From Hippasteria phrygiana (lineage: Eukaryota > Echinodermata > Asteroidea > Valvatida > Goniasteridae): 64,000 bases of DNA. The DNA is taken from NCBI GenBank assembly GCA_037893225.1, contig JAZGUH010000624.1, positions 310,001-374,000 of the forward strand, read 5' to 3'. Made by a program: the position numbers and the translations under genes. Below the pieces are notes generated by a model. That model had not been told where the DNA came from and ran no database searches. It saw only the letters and a program-made list of their open reading frames with translations. Shown one piece after another: positions 43,552 to 54,063 of the stretch. The stretch's first letter is position 1; every line of letters begins with the position of its first letter.

Positions 43552-44816
43552 CAGGGGCCGATTTCACGAAACGCTAAAACGCGTCTTAGGAAGAGTAACT
43601 CGTCTTAACTCGCGACTCGTCCTATGATCGATTTCACCAAAGTTAGGACGCGTTCAACACGTCCTAACTTCCTTAGCAACGCGGCTGAACTCGTCTTAAC
43701 TTAAGATCGGTCTGGGGGTCGTCTTATCTATATGCGAACACGTACAATTTACTGAAAAGCAACAATGGCGCTTATGCTTCTCGCTGATTACAAAGCTCGG
43801 CGGGCAATTAGGAGAGAGAGGGGATATTCCGAGATACAAGAAATCCACTAGATAATCTAAATGACGAGGAAATCCTCAAGAGATATAGGTTCAAAGGCAG
43901 GGAATATTCCAAGGGTTGGAGATGAATTGGAGCCCGATAACGGGTGAGTGTAATATTAATAAAGGGATAAAAGTGTGATGACCCGGTCTTTACCACATCA
44001 ATAATAACCGAGGAGGGGCGTGACTGCTGTTAATGGACCGAACCAAAGGCTCGGTCCATTAACAGCGGTCACGACCCTTACGGAAAATGCAAAAACCTCC
44101 CGTAAATAGGACAAAATGCAAAGCTTTTTCTCCCCACTTTTTCTCCCATTTGCTCAGTACAAAACACATGCGTACGTATCGGACTTGTGAGCGCGTGAAA
44201 GCACTCCGCGCCTGTCTGTCGCGTGCGCGTACGCACACGCACGAATGCAGCATTTTATACGCGTGCATTAGCGTTGTCTTACATTATGAAGTTCAGTACA
44301 TATTGTGCGCGCACCTACTACGCTCTCCCTGTTGCGTATCGGCTGAGAACAGTTGGTTATGACGCGCCGTGTTTAAACAACCGCTTTTACCAGCAGTTTT
44401 AGAAAGGGTTTTTAACAGCCGTGTTTAAAGAACCGTTTAAACACACTCACGTGACAGGCTCTCGACCAAAAGGGATAGTGAAACTCGCCGAGGCATTTAT
44501 GAATCAGCATTCAAATTTTTCATCCAAAACAATCACCCATAAATCATCTTGAATTTACTGCATGCGCGTACACATCCGACGGTTGTTACGCGAAAGTGCC
44601 AAATTGAACATGATACAGCCGTTGCATGCGAAAGGTCATCCTCGTCCAATAATTAGCGGTTCGTTTATCTGTATTTCGGATGCGTCTTGCTTAAGAAGGG
44701 TTTAGTGAAATAGATCTCGGGACGCGTCTTAGCTAAGATTGATCTTAGAGCAGGAACTCGTCTTAAGTCCTAAGATGAGTCATAAGTTAAGAAGAGTTTC
44801 GTGAAATCGGCCCCTG
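43552..44816. mobile_element. MITE with CAGGGGCCGATTTCACGAAA ends, carrying a second element
   Basis: Starts CAGGGGCCGATTTCACGAAA and ends TTTCGTGAAATCGGCCCCTG, a perfect 20-base terminal inverted repeat. Subterminal regions are rich in CGTCTTAACTC/GAGTCCTAAG words. Inside it, 44016-44500 is the reversed relative of the 30031-30658 element, with a GTTAATGGACCGA hairpin at 44016-44077 and a GTTTAAACACGG region at 44370-44450. No duplication of target is seen. Confidence 0.75.
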
Positions 44817-44867
44817 GTGAAGTCTGCGTCATTTTGCAGTTTTATGTAGCTTGCGTAGCTTGTCTAG

Positions 44868-45083
44868 CGCCAGGCACACAAAAGGGGAGTTCTTGTTATG
44901 GCGTCGGATTTGTTTGCCGCCCACAGCGACGACTTTTAGACAAATGGCACCAGCTGGCTAGAGGGGGACTCTCGTCACTTTTTTATTTCATAGCAGAAAT
45001 AATTGGCTGTTTTATTTTACAATACGCAATTGACATAAAACTGCAAAATGAAGCAGACTTCTCTCAGCAATCAACATCCTCTT
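44868..45083. repeat. Dispersed repeat CAGCGACGACTTTTAGA, uninterrupted copy
   Basis: Matches 34985-35375 without its internal insertion: CAGCGACGACTTTTAGACAA, ATGGCACCAGC, TTATTTCATAGCAGAAAT, AGCAGACTTCTCTCAGCAAT. It shares the AGACTTCTCTCA word with 1-370 and the satellite spacers, but I cannot say whether that reflects common ancestry. Confidence 0.55.
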
Positions 45084-45454
45084 TAAGAAGCGGTAATTTG
45101 CGGTTGCCGTTAAGGTTTTGCAGGGTTGGAATCCCATGCACGGTGAGGTACCCTTAAATTCCTATGTTACCACTTAATTGAACCATGAGTTACCCATTTC
45201 TTAATTCTGCATTCCTCCCTAACCCTCTCTGGGTTTTCCCTGGGCCCCCTATCGAGTCGAAGAGAATCCAACAACCGAAAAGTGTGATGGTTGCCGTGCC
45301 CAACAGAATCGAACAGCTAGAACAAAAGATCTTTTGTTCACAGCCCTCATCAACAAAAATCCAACAGAACATTTCCGTTTTTTTGATATAGCGTGGTTAA
45401 GGTTAAGAGTCCAAGGCCGGACTGGTCAATGCTTGGTACTGAGGCAAATTACTA
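45084..45454. other. Non-coding interval
   Basis: No supported gene. The mirrored open frames at 45185-45391 lack domains. Confidence 0.35.
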
Positions 45455-46048
45455 AAGCCGCGTTCGCATTGGACTAACTATTGTCAAAGGTTACCGTACG
45501 TGATTGTTAACATTCCACTGTGGTTATTCTTCCGTGTGTCCGCACTTGGATTACACGGCTCGCGGAAAGTCCTTGGCCAGATAAACTATCCAGTGACATG
45601 TCCTCTGTGGTTTTGTAGAACAGGCTAAATTGACACGCATTTCACGTGGCTCAGCATTTGTTAAAGTTAATGAAAGTTTCATGTCATCGTGCGTGCATTC
45701 AGTCAGAACTGCAGCTATAGTACACAATGCATGGGGCCAAGCGCGCGTCCCGTAAGCTCACAAAATCGTAGAGGCATGCATTGATCTGCAGATGGCACGT
45801 GATCAAAATGTAGGTTTTACTTTACCGTGGCTGTCCGCACTGGACTTTTCAGCAACGTAAAACCTACCACGTAACTCTTCCGCTACTCGCTTGGGCCTGT
45901 AAAACTTACTGCTGCGGAGGGTAAAACCGACAACCGACACTTGACACTTTGGCAAGTTTACCGGCTGTCCGCATTGGACTTAATTTGGTTAAGTTGACAA
46001 CAGTCTCCGTAGGTTTTACCCAAAAAAAGTCCAATGCGGACACGGCTT
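45455..46048. mobile_element. MITE with AAGCCGCGTTCGCATTGGAC ends
   Basis: The left end AAGCCGCGTTCGCATTGGAC matches in inverted form the right end AAGTCCAATGCGGACACGGC TT. Internal GCTGTCCGCAYTGGACTT copies occur at about 45832 and 45964. Related to 28155-28847 in both ends and internal words. No clear duplication. Confidence 0.65.
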
Positions 46049-46205
46049 AAGACGAGACGTTCACATAAACCTGATGTTCCAAAAACTCGGTTCGACTTTG
46101 TTGACCGGAAAGAAATTCCTCATTTCCAGAAAGGATCTGTAGGCATCACCCTTTGTAAAGCGTTGCTCAGTGGAAGACCTTTGAGATACTGATGGCAGTT
46201 ACACG

Positions 46206-47160
46206 TAGGGGTGTGCATTTATGGGTAGTACAGGAATCATGTACCCGATTGAAAAAAAAGAATGGGTACCCAGGTACCCGTTAACCCTAAACCCCCTAAG
46301 GGTGTGTGGAAATTCGTAGTGATATTGATGGATTGAGCATTTTTCTAAATAACCCTCTTATCAATGAGCGTCTCGTCGCACAACTCTGTCGCGTAAATGA
46401 AAATAGAATTAAGAAAATTGTCGCGCGACTATGTCGCGCGACTATGTCGCGTATGTGAAAATTGGTCTTTGGGATTAAAGAAAGACAATCCCAAAAATGA
46501 AATCTAAGAAGTTGTTTGTAAAGGTCCGCAAGTAGGCGCAGTTGAGCTGTGCGGTGAGCTTTACGGTGTACATGTAGATTGCATTTTCGCAAGCGTCATA
46601 AACATTAACCCTAACTCCCCACATCATTTTCCCCCCATGTAACCCGAATCCTCCAACATCCTCTGATTTCAAAGTGTTAAAACTCCATATAACCTGAATC
46701 CTCCAAAATCCTCTTATGGGGACCATAGCATGATTCCTCCAAAATACTCCAGGGGTTTTTTTGCATACCCCTAGTAACCTCAATCCTCCAAAATCCTCAT
46801 GTATCACATTGAGCCTGATAACCTGGATCCTCCATATTCCTGCAGGGGCAAAAACCCCTAGTAACCTCAATCCTGCAAAATCCTCCGATGCATCAACTTC
46901 CAAGTGCCCTCAATCCTCCAAATTCCTCTATTTTGCAAAGAGGATTTTGGAGGATTTGGGAAGGTTAGGGTTAATCTGTTTTGTTTTTCCGTGTATCCTG
47001 GTTTTCATTTTGCAAATTCCCCACCAAATGACATTCAAAAACTTTCTTTTTCATTGTCTGAGAAATGACTAAGTAATATGTTCATTCAGTTAAACGGGTA
47101 TGATTCCATAATCTGGAACCGGTCGGGTACTCGGGTACCTGGTTCGGATGCACAATCTTA
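46206..47160. mobile_element. hAT-like MITE, GGGTACCCG family, copy 2, interrupted
   Basis: Begins TAGGGGTGTGCATTTATGGG and ends with GGTTCGGATGCACAATCTTA, the reverse of copy 1 at 13677-14277. GGGTACCCAGGTACCCG and GGTCGGGTACTCGGGTACC mark the subterminal zones. The segment 46285-46970 is an unrelated TTAA-type insertion, leaving about 260 bases of host MITE. No clean 8-bp duplication remains. Confidence 0.7.
46285..46970. mobile_element. TTAA-bounded element with CCTCCAAAATCCTC tandem block
   Basis: CCCTAAACCCCCTAAGGG at the left and GGAAGGTTAGGG at the right, with TTAA at 46281-46284 and 46971-46974. The interior 46605-46960 holds about eight degenerate copies of AATCCTCCAAAATCCTC spaced roughly 40-60 bases, several preceded by AACCT(C/G)AATCC. 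The inverted form AGAGGATTTTGGAGGATTTG closes the right end. TCGCGCGACTATG is directly repeated at 46423-46450. No coding. Confidence 0.65.
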
Positions 47161-48166
47161 GTGGCAGCAGATATACCGGTTGTTTTTCCATTGTTCTCAC
47201 CAGTCTTGGGCATGCTCAGAACTAGCAAAAAGGACCGGTGTGTCTGCTGCAACCTGCATCTCAAAAGTCTCCCTGATTGTGCTTTGAAAAGCCACACCCT
47301 TAATATAAATTAAATAGTAAGTATCACATTTGGAAAAGCATGTAAATAAGTTAACTACAAATTTGTAAGTGTATATGTAGCTAAAATGCTAAAATGTAAA
47401 AAAAAAACAGACAGACGGCGTATACTGGCATTCAGATATTTCATTGTTGACAAATTCAGTGTTAACCTGGAGTTGAAGTTGGAGTTTTATATTTTTTTTT
47501 CATTTCTAGCTTCTTTACACAAAATGAATGGAAGCAATGCACATTGGTATAGTGTGCTGTCCGGAACTCGTTTCAACTATAGTCTACAGGGAAAAAAATA
47601 TTTAATTTGATGTGCCATGTTGTAGTTTAGCATAGCGTTGGCCTGCTTCGTGTTGTGTCGTTTCACTTTCCTGAACATTTTATAAAGAGCAGAAAAGTGT
47701 ATGCATACGCGGTGTAAGATGTAGTTCTTGTATTCTTGATGTCATGAAGCTTCCTCTGTACACAAATCCACCGATTGTTTTCTTTTAAAGTATATTTCTC
47801 TGGTGCAGCAAAAACTATTGCAAGGGCCTTCCAATTTGTATTTTTGATTGAACCTTCTCATGTATTTTTTTTTTTAAGTGTTAGTGTGAAACTGAATCAA
47901 AACAAATTCCAAAGTTTTCCCAACGCACACTCAAAAACTGGTTACCTGTACTTTTCAAAAATAATGTTGGGGCTAACCCTTATTATTTTTGTGTGCGTGC
48001 TGTGATTTTCATAGACCCACCAGATTCTGTGAAGCGATGGGTGCTACGATGATTTTCTAAAAAAAAATGTTTTTATTATATGCAAATGAGGATTCATTCC
48101 TTTCTTGGGAATATATTTGAAACAATGTGTGTCAAGTGCTTTCCAAAAAAGCCAGTGGTGAAAAAA
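47161..48166. other. Non-coding interval
   Basis: AT-rich, with A and T homopolymers. No supported gene; short open frames at 47386-47610 and 47775-48005 lack domains and codon structure. Confidence 0.35.
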
Positions 48167-48310
48167 GACGCATCCATGTGGTGAAGCGTGGTGGTATGTG
48201 GGTTCAAACCCCAGGGGATCATGGTGCTTGTGTCCTTGGGCTGGACAGTTTATCCCAACTGCTCATCTACACCCAGTGAGGCTAGGGAGTAGACCAGCAA
48301 CGTTACGTGT
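48167..48310 (+). repeat. SINE-like fragment
   Basis: Contains a B-box-like GTGGGTTCAAACCCC followed by GCTTGTGTCCTTGGGC and TTTATCCCAACTG, an order common in tRNA-derived SINEs whose 3' part is CR1/L2-like (a TGTCCTTGGGCAAG-like motif). The A box is not clear. The adjacent CAAGTCCCTGCAAGTCC repeats (48396-48448) form a small tandem of about 10 bases. Confidence 0.5.
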
Positions 48311-48624
48311 AACACTGCGAAAGCCTTGTTCAAAATGGAAAAGAAGATGTGGAAGTAATTTTTAACATTGACAGAGATGTCGTCGAATCCATCGCAAGTC
48401 CCTGCAAGTCCCTGCAACTCACAGGCTGCAAGTCCCTGCAAGTCCATCACAAGCCCTCCAGTCATAATCTTAATCACAAGCTATTCAAATGAGCTTTGAC
48501 AAAGGCATTCCTTTGTCATTGTTCAGTTACTTGTGACTGGCTTCATGAAATGACTTCTGACTGGGCTTGCGAAAGTACTTGTGAAAGAACTTGCAGGGAC
48601 TCGACTCCAACTCTGAACATTGAG

Positions 48625-48760
48625 GGTCCAAATATCACATCCAGAGTCCAGAATCACAGGGAGGTTTAAGCTGTTAAAAAAATCGCAATGTACTCTTTGT
48701 CAAGGTGGGACAGTAGTCTACGGGCTTCAGATGTGATTTTGAAGAGAGTAGGATGCGATT
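48625..48760. repeat. AAAATCACATCC dispersed repeat, second copy
   Basis: AATATCACATCCAGAGTCCA, GTACTCTTTGTCAAGGTGGG and CAGATGTGATTTTGAA correspond in reverse complement to 5154-5290. A third copy at 51310-51445 has AAAATCACATCCAGAGCCCA and AAGATGTGATTTTGAATAGA. Confidence 0.55.
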
Positions 48761-48991
48761 TTGGATGCTCGATGTCAAAATCGTGTCAATCCAATCTTCC
48801 TTTGCATTTTTGAGAGAAAAATCACATCCGAGGGGTTCGCAGTGTCAAAACTAGGGGTGAGATTTCTTGCTTCTTTTTTGAAACTCTCTCCTGGGTTGCG
48901 AAATGAGCGAATTTTAGTTTGCTTTAGGTTGAATTCAAACACGTGAAACGACACGGGGTTAAAAACCGAAGTTCAGGGAATCGTTCATCCC

Positions 48992-49149
48992 CAATAGACC
49001 CAAGACGTAATGATGTCACGCTTTGTTTACGTGTGCGCTTTCCTATGGAAGCCAGGTCAGGGCGCCAGACAAGGTAGGGACATAGGAAAGCGCACATGTA
49101 AACCGCACATGTAAACAAAGCGTGACGTCTTTACGTCTTGGGTCTATTG
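48992..49149. mobile_element. Fold-back MITE with CAATAGACCCAAGACGTAA ends
   Basis: The left arm CAATAGACCCAAGACGTAA, GCTTTGTTTACGTGTGCG, CTTTCCTAT returns as ATAGGAAAGCGCACATGTAA and CAAAGCGTGACGTCTTTACG TCTTGGGTCTATTG. A 158-bp near-palindrome with a duplicated CGCACATGTAAAC inside the right arm. Confidence 0.75.
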
Positions 49150-49337
49150 ACTTAAGCCCGGTTGAGGTTTTTGTGTGAAAAGGCCTTATGTAATACTTTT
49201 ACATTTTAGCGTGCTGTTTTCCCACGAGTACGGATGTCAGTAAGCACATAGCCACAAGGATTGTTAGATATCCAGACCTTTTTTTCACGTGTCGTCGTGG
49301 ACGGCATAGTGCAGTGATCCTAATGAAGGGTGTATTG

Positions 49338-49751
49338 TAGTCTGGTTCCCACACCAAAATATTCTGACTATATTCTGGGAATTTCAATTCCCAATTATAC
49401 ATAACAACTGAAAAATCTGTGCCGTACTCTTGCAATATTTTGCCGACCGGATTTTGCAAGAATATTAAATTTGAATGATGCCACTGACGTCACTCGGACT
49501 AATACTGCATGTCATGATCTACATGTGAAGACTTTAGGCGCAACAGCCGCTGAATGCCACTTCCATGAAAAAAGAAAAAAAAAATATCAAGTGAAAGCTC
49601 TCAGTTCCTAGTATACAATAATCAAATATTTGTTGTTGGTGTTTAGTGGCTTTTGCGCCTAAAGTCTTCATTTATTTTAAACTGTGGGTACTATAATTAT
49701 CTGACCTAAGATATAGACGTCAGGGAATCTTCAGGTCGGGGAACCAGACTA
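49338..49751. mobile_element. Element with TAGTCTGGTTCCC ends, containing a smaller MITE
   Basis: TAGTCTGGTTCCCACACC at the left and CGGGGAACCAGACTA at the right. A nested inverted-repeat segment lies at 49527-49669 (GAAGACTTTAGGCGCAA ... TTGCGCCTAAAGTCTTC, a perfect 17-base inverted repeat). A minimal relative with the same ends lies at 50596-50679. Confidence 0.6.
49527..49669. mobile_element. Small MITE with GAAGACTTTAGGCGCAA ends
   Basis: A 143-bp segment with perfect 17-base terminal inverted repeats and degenerate continuation (CAGCCGCTGAA / TTTAGTGGC). Non-coding, AT-rich centre. Confidence 0.7.
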
Positions 49752-50595
49752 TGTGTATTGAAGTAAACCATTTAAGCATGCTGCATGCGCACGTGTGGTT
49801 TAACCTTCCCCACACATTTTTATGATATCTGGTCATGCCGTTAAAAAAGGATTGTAGCAACGGGCATCCAGACTATTTCCCAAAAGAGGAAGAAAATAGC
49901 TTTTCCCTGCTGTTGAATTTTAAGGACTTGATACTTCCTCGAAAGCCTCTTAAAAACAAGTCAAGGTTCTTTCACTTTCTTTACTTTATAGTCCATCATT
50001 TTGTTAGATAAACGTAAAACTAATTCTGTGTGAGAATAGGTCAATATGGTTGAAACCTGAAGCACACAGGGGAAGTTTGGCAAAAGCTACCATCTTTTGC
50101 TTTCTATACGGTCATCAGCATGTTCTGACTATATTCATGTACAGGCTGGTGACATTTTTAAAACCGGCATCACTTTGGTATCGTCAGCAGTTAATGCCTG
50201 CCTGTTGTTGGCCCATGTTGCCCCAAAACCTCATGTTAACTGGAAATGTAATTTTAAGCTACACATTAACATGGCATCGGGTACCCTCTGGATTGCTTGA
50301 CTGACCAAGTCCAGTAATTTTTGCTTCAGTGTGATGGGCTTGTAATCCTGCCATTGAATCTTATTTAATTTGTTCACTTTAGTTTGGTTTCTTTATTATT
50401 CATTGACTTAAAACCAGTGTCATGGTGATGAATAAGTTAATTTTACAAGTTAAATGTAGTATACAACATTTGCTTTTGCTAGCATTTTCAGAAATGAATG
50501 GATTTGGGGGTTATATTTTAAAGAAAATACTGTAACACTGACCTGTTTTGTGTGCATAGATGCTGGGAAAACGTGGGGGAAAAATGCCGTTTTTG

Positions 50596-50679
50596 TAGTC
50601 TGGTTCTCTGACCCTACTTCAGACAAAATGGAGCAATTTATAGACGGTGGGGAATTATCAGGGTTGGGGAACTAGACTA
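50596..50679. mobile_element. Short element with TAGTCTGGTTCTC ends
   Basis: TAGTCTGGTTCTCTGACCC and the inverted GGGTTGGGGAACTAGACTA at 84 bp. It is a miniature relative of 49338-49751. Confidence 0.55.
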
Positions 50680-50763
50680 GCTGGCTTGCATCCGTTTACA
50701 GATGTGTAACCAATTGCCAAACCAAATGTGGACTGACTAATGTAGGTAAATGGGGCAGTATTT

Positions 50764-50784
50764 GGGGGGGGGGGGGGGGGGGGG
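50764..50784. repeat. 21-base G run
   Basis: An uninterrupted G homopolymer, one of at least a dozen long G or C runs in the window. Quadruplex-prone. Confidence 0.8.
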
Positions 50785-51445
50785 AAGTTACTGTTTTCCA
50801 ACAATGGTCGGCCAACCATCACTGGAAATTGATGAAGTTCCACGTTTCTTGAAAAAGACAGCACACCAGGTGCTATGATTTCACAGGATGCTTGAGACTG
50901 CTATTTACTTAGTCAAGTAAGGTAACTTGTATTTCATAACAATTAGTAGTTTTGTTTTTTGATGTTTGCAAATATTGTATACTACCTTTAAATTAGTCTG
51001 AGTATCTTGGACCCTTTATCGCCTTTTAACATTTGGACATTAGGCGCCTTGAATTTTTCCTTATGTTTAACACTGATTACCAGCCGTATGTATTGTGTAG
51101 TCTTCAGTTTTCTGCAGGTAACCAGTCCTCTTATCAAAACCACTTTTTGCATCTTTTATATTTTTTGCCAATGGGTAGACGGCTTCATAGGTCATAACCT
51201 TCAACCTTTGACCTCCAGTGGGTTTCAGTTGGGTGCAGATTGCAGTCACCGGATATTTCATTGTGAAAACCTTGGACGTGATTTTCTAGTCAAAGTGGAC
51301 AGCATTTAGGTGGATGTGATTTAACGAGGGTCCAAAATCACATCCAGAGCCCAGAATAACAATGAGGTTTCAGTTGTTAAACCACCAGAAGTTACAATGT
51401 GCTCTGTCTAGGTGGAACAGCAGGCTTAAGATGTGATTTTGAATA

Positions 51446-53751
51446 GAGTATGTTCCGTTTGGGCAGTACATGTACATTGTACATTATGTATACATGTACA
51501 TGAACGTGTATACAACCTCCAAACATGAGTACACCGTGTGTTAATACAATGGGACAGTGTCGGTGTACCAAACGATATTTCTTTGCACATCTTGTAAGCG
51601 AAAAGCTTAAATTATTATTCAAAGTTGGCCACTTGATAATCCTGCCGATTTTTATTTCCAGAGCTGGTAAAAAGATGTGTGATTGGTTAAAAAGTCTCTT
51701 GTAATAAGGATAACGAAAACGTACTTGGGCTGTACACATGCATTAACGGACAGTACAAAAAAATGTATTCATGATTTTAACCGAATGCATTGTAGTTTGC
51801 ATAATTTATTTGGAATGATTCTATTCATTTACCTGATCCAAATGCTGAGAAAGTAGTCTTAGAATTGTAAATAAGAGTTTGGAAATTGTTTTTCCCACGA
51901 AAACTGTGTGGCTGAAGGGCAAAAGTGAAAAAACATTGGTGGATTCTCGACCGAGACCACACCTGTCAAAAGTTGTCAAATACATGTACGTAGATTTAAT
52001 TGTTACATGTTTTATCCTACTCTACTTTAAAAACCAGTTCATGCCAAATTCTTAACAGATTTGTTCGTGCTGTTAATACACAAAAAAAGCCGTCTGTAAT
52101 TATCAGGAAAGGAGACCAACATGTTTTTACTTGTAGCTGTCATTATTTAAGTCTTAGGCCTTGTAAAGTTGTACATGTATTTGAAATTGAGAAGCTGTGT
52201 ACAAAGTTGAAGTGTTGGACTTTATGGTTTTAGCGAGCAGAAAATAAGTCAAAGGTGTCCTGTTTGATCAAGGGGATTTTTTTGTATTCTATATTTTTTG
52301 GGGTGGGGGAATTGTGCAAGTTTTTTATAACTTATTGAAGAAAAGGTTATTGTTGCCAACTCCATTTTTTAATTTTTTGTGGGGCCCACCCCTACCCCCC
52401 CCCCCCCCCCCCCCTTCAACAAATCTGTTTTCTTATAGATTTTGGCAGCTATGGAAAAACAGTTTTCTCGTGAAGCAATTTAAGTACCCATATTTTATTT
52501 TATTTTTTTATTATTTTTTTTTTGGGGGGGGGGGATGTTATGCCTGACGATAATTTTTGAAAATTTATATTAGCACACTTTTAAACGTGTTCCAAATCTA
52601 TTCACATCGACTTCTTAGGGGTTATTATTCTATTAAGATAATGACTTGCCTGTACATTCCTAGGAAATATTTGTTTACTTTGAGAGCTGTTGATCGAATT
52701 ATGCATTACATGTAAGTTTTGCGAAGTTTTAGACCCTTTGAAGTGATAATAGACGCGGAACAAAAGGGTTACACCAGAGAACAATACAACTGAGGACCTA
52801 AGCGCAAATCCTCCGAAGTTTTCATGTACAATCCTTATGGGACATGTCAAGAAAAGAGAACAGCCAGAGTCCATCGGTAGTATAGTAATACGCGACTGTG
52901 TGCTCTGCTGTGTAAACTCCCACATCACGCCTCGATGTGCCCCAAAAAAGTATTCAAATCCCTACCAAGATTAAGTTTGGGTACTGTCGACTATAGGCCT
53001 GTCCAAAATGCGTTTTATTCAAGTTGTGACATTTTAAGTATGACCTGAATAAGTGTGTCAAGATGTGTTTCTATATATACACACCACTGTGTACATGTAA
53101 CTTAACTCTGAAAGTTCGGAACCATCAAGTTGGGAGAAAAAAACTGAAGTAGTGTAAACGAAAATAAATGGCTGTTCATATTGCAAGGAAAAGTACTTGT
53201 GTTGTCGTGGTTATTCTTTGGCCAACCAAAGATTCACCAAGATGGCGTCGCCGGTCGATGCTTTATCTTTTGTTCCTGTTTCATATACCGCACTGAAACA
53301 ATCTCCTCGCAGAGATATAAAGTTGCAGTCGCGAGGTGGAATGTAGACAATGATTTAGCAGTGCCGATAATTGGATATTGAACATATCAAGTTAAGCTGT
53401 AAATGTATCGATTGATTTGGATTCCCCGACATTGGTGGTAAAAGATTCCATTTGGTAGTTTTCCTTGGAAAGTATATGAGAACTTGAAAATTTTGGGTTT
53501 TTTGCAGCCTGGTGGGTAAATGAAATTGAAGATGATTTCCGTGGTTTTTATTTTGGGGCCCCCATCTGAGGCAGACTGATCTTGATTTGTATCAATTGCA
53601 AACCATTTGGTTGATGGACTTGCATAACAAAAATTTAAAAAATATCTCTGTTCTAATTTACATCATCCCCCGACGCAAACATTCCATCTTCTGACTGATT
53701 ACGCGGTACCCGCTGTTGCATTGGATTCGAATAGGCCAGCCGACCCCAACA
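51446..53751. other. Long non-coding interval
   Basis: AT-rich DNA with a (TGTACA)-type cluster at 51470-51505 and a C run at 52397-52414. Open frames here (for example minus strand 51392-51739 and 52602-52928) show no domain. No supported gene. Confidence 0.35.
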
Positions 53752-53826
53752 AGCTTGGTGGTCGAGTGGTTAAGACGTCTGCACTAGTAAGCAGGAAGTC
53801 GTGGGTTCGAATCCCGCCCGAGTAAG
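53752..53826 (+). pseudogene. tRNA-like sequence (pseudogene or SINE head)
   Basis: The A-box-like TGGTCGAGTGGTTAAGACG and B-box GGTTCGAATCCC are well preserved, as is a T arm GTGGG/CCCGC, a D stem GTC/GAC and an anticodon stem TCTGC/GCAGG. The anticodon loop then has eight bases (ACTAGTAA) instead of seven, and the acceptor pairs only partly. Serine/leucine-type D arm but a short variable loop. I judge it a tRNA pseudogene or the head of a tRNA-derived SINE, which may continue into the AT-rich sequence up to about 53880. Confidence 0.55.
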
Positions 53827-53899
53827 CCTGTGAATTATTTCAGTGCTTCATATAATAATATTATTACGTCGGGACAGGGCAACAAAAAAGAGAAAACAT

Positions 53900-54063
53900 C
53901 ATAATAGACTTCTTAGATTGGGTTGGCTATTTGATGCTTGGGTTGGCTATTTGATGCTTGGGTTAGACATTTCGTTCTCTTATACGGAGTTTGTGTTTGC
54001 GGTTCCTGATTAGATCAAAACTCGGTTAAAGTGCAAACAAACTTTAGCACCATTGCTAGTATA
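53900..54063. repeat. Short tandem duplication and spacer edge
   Basis: TGGGTTGGCTATTTGATGCT is present twice in tandem at about 53919-53959, with a third partial copy (TTGGGTTAGACATTT). It marks the left border region of the compound satellite. Confidence 0.6.
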
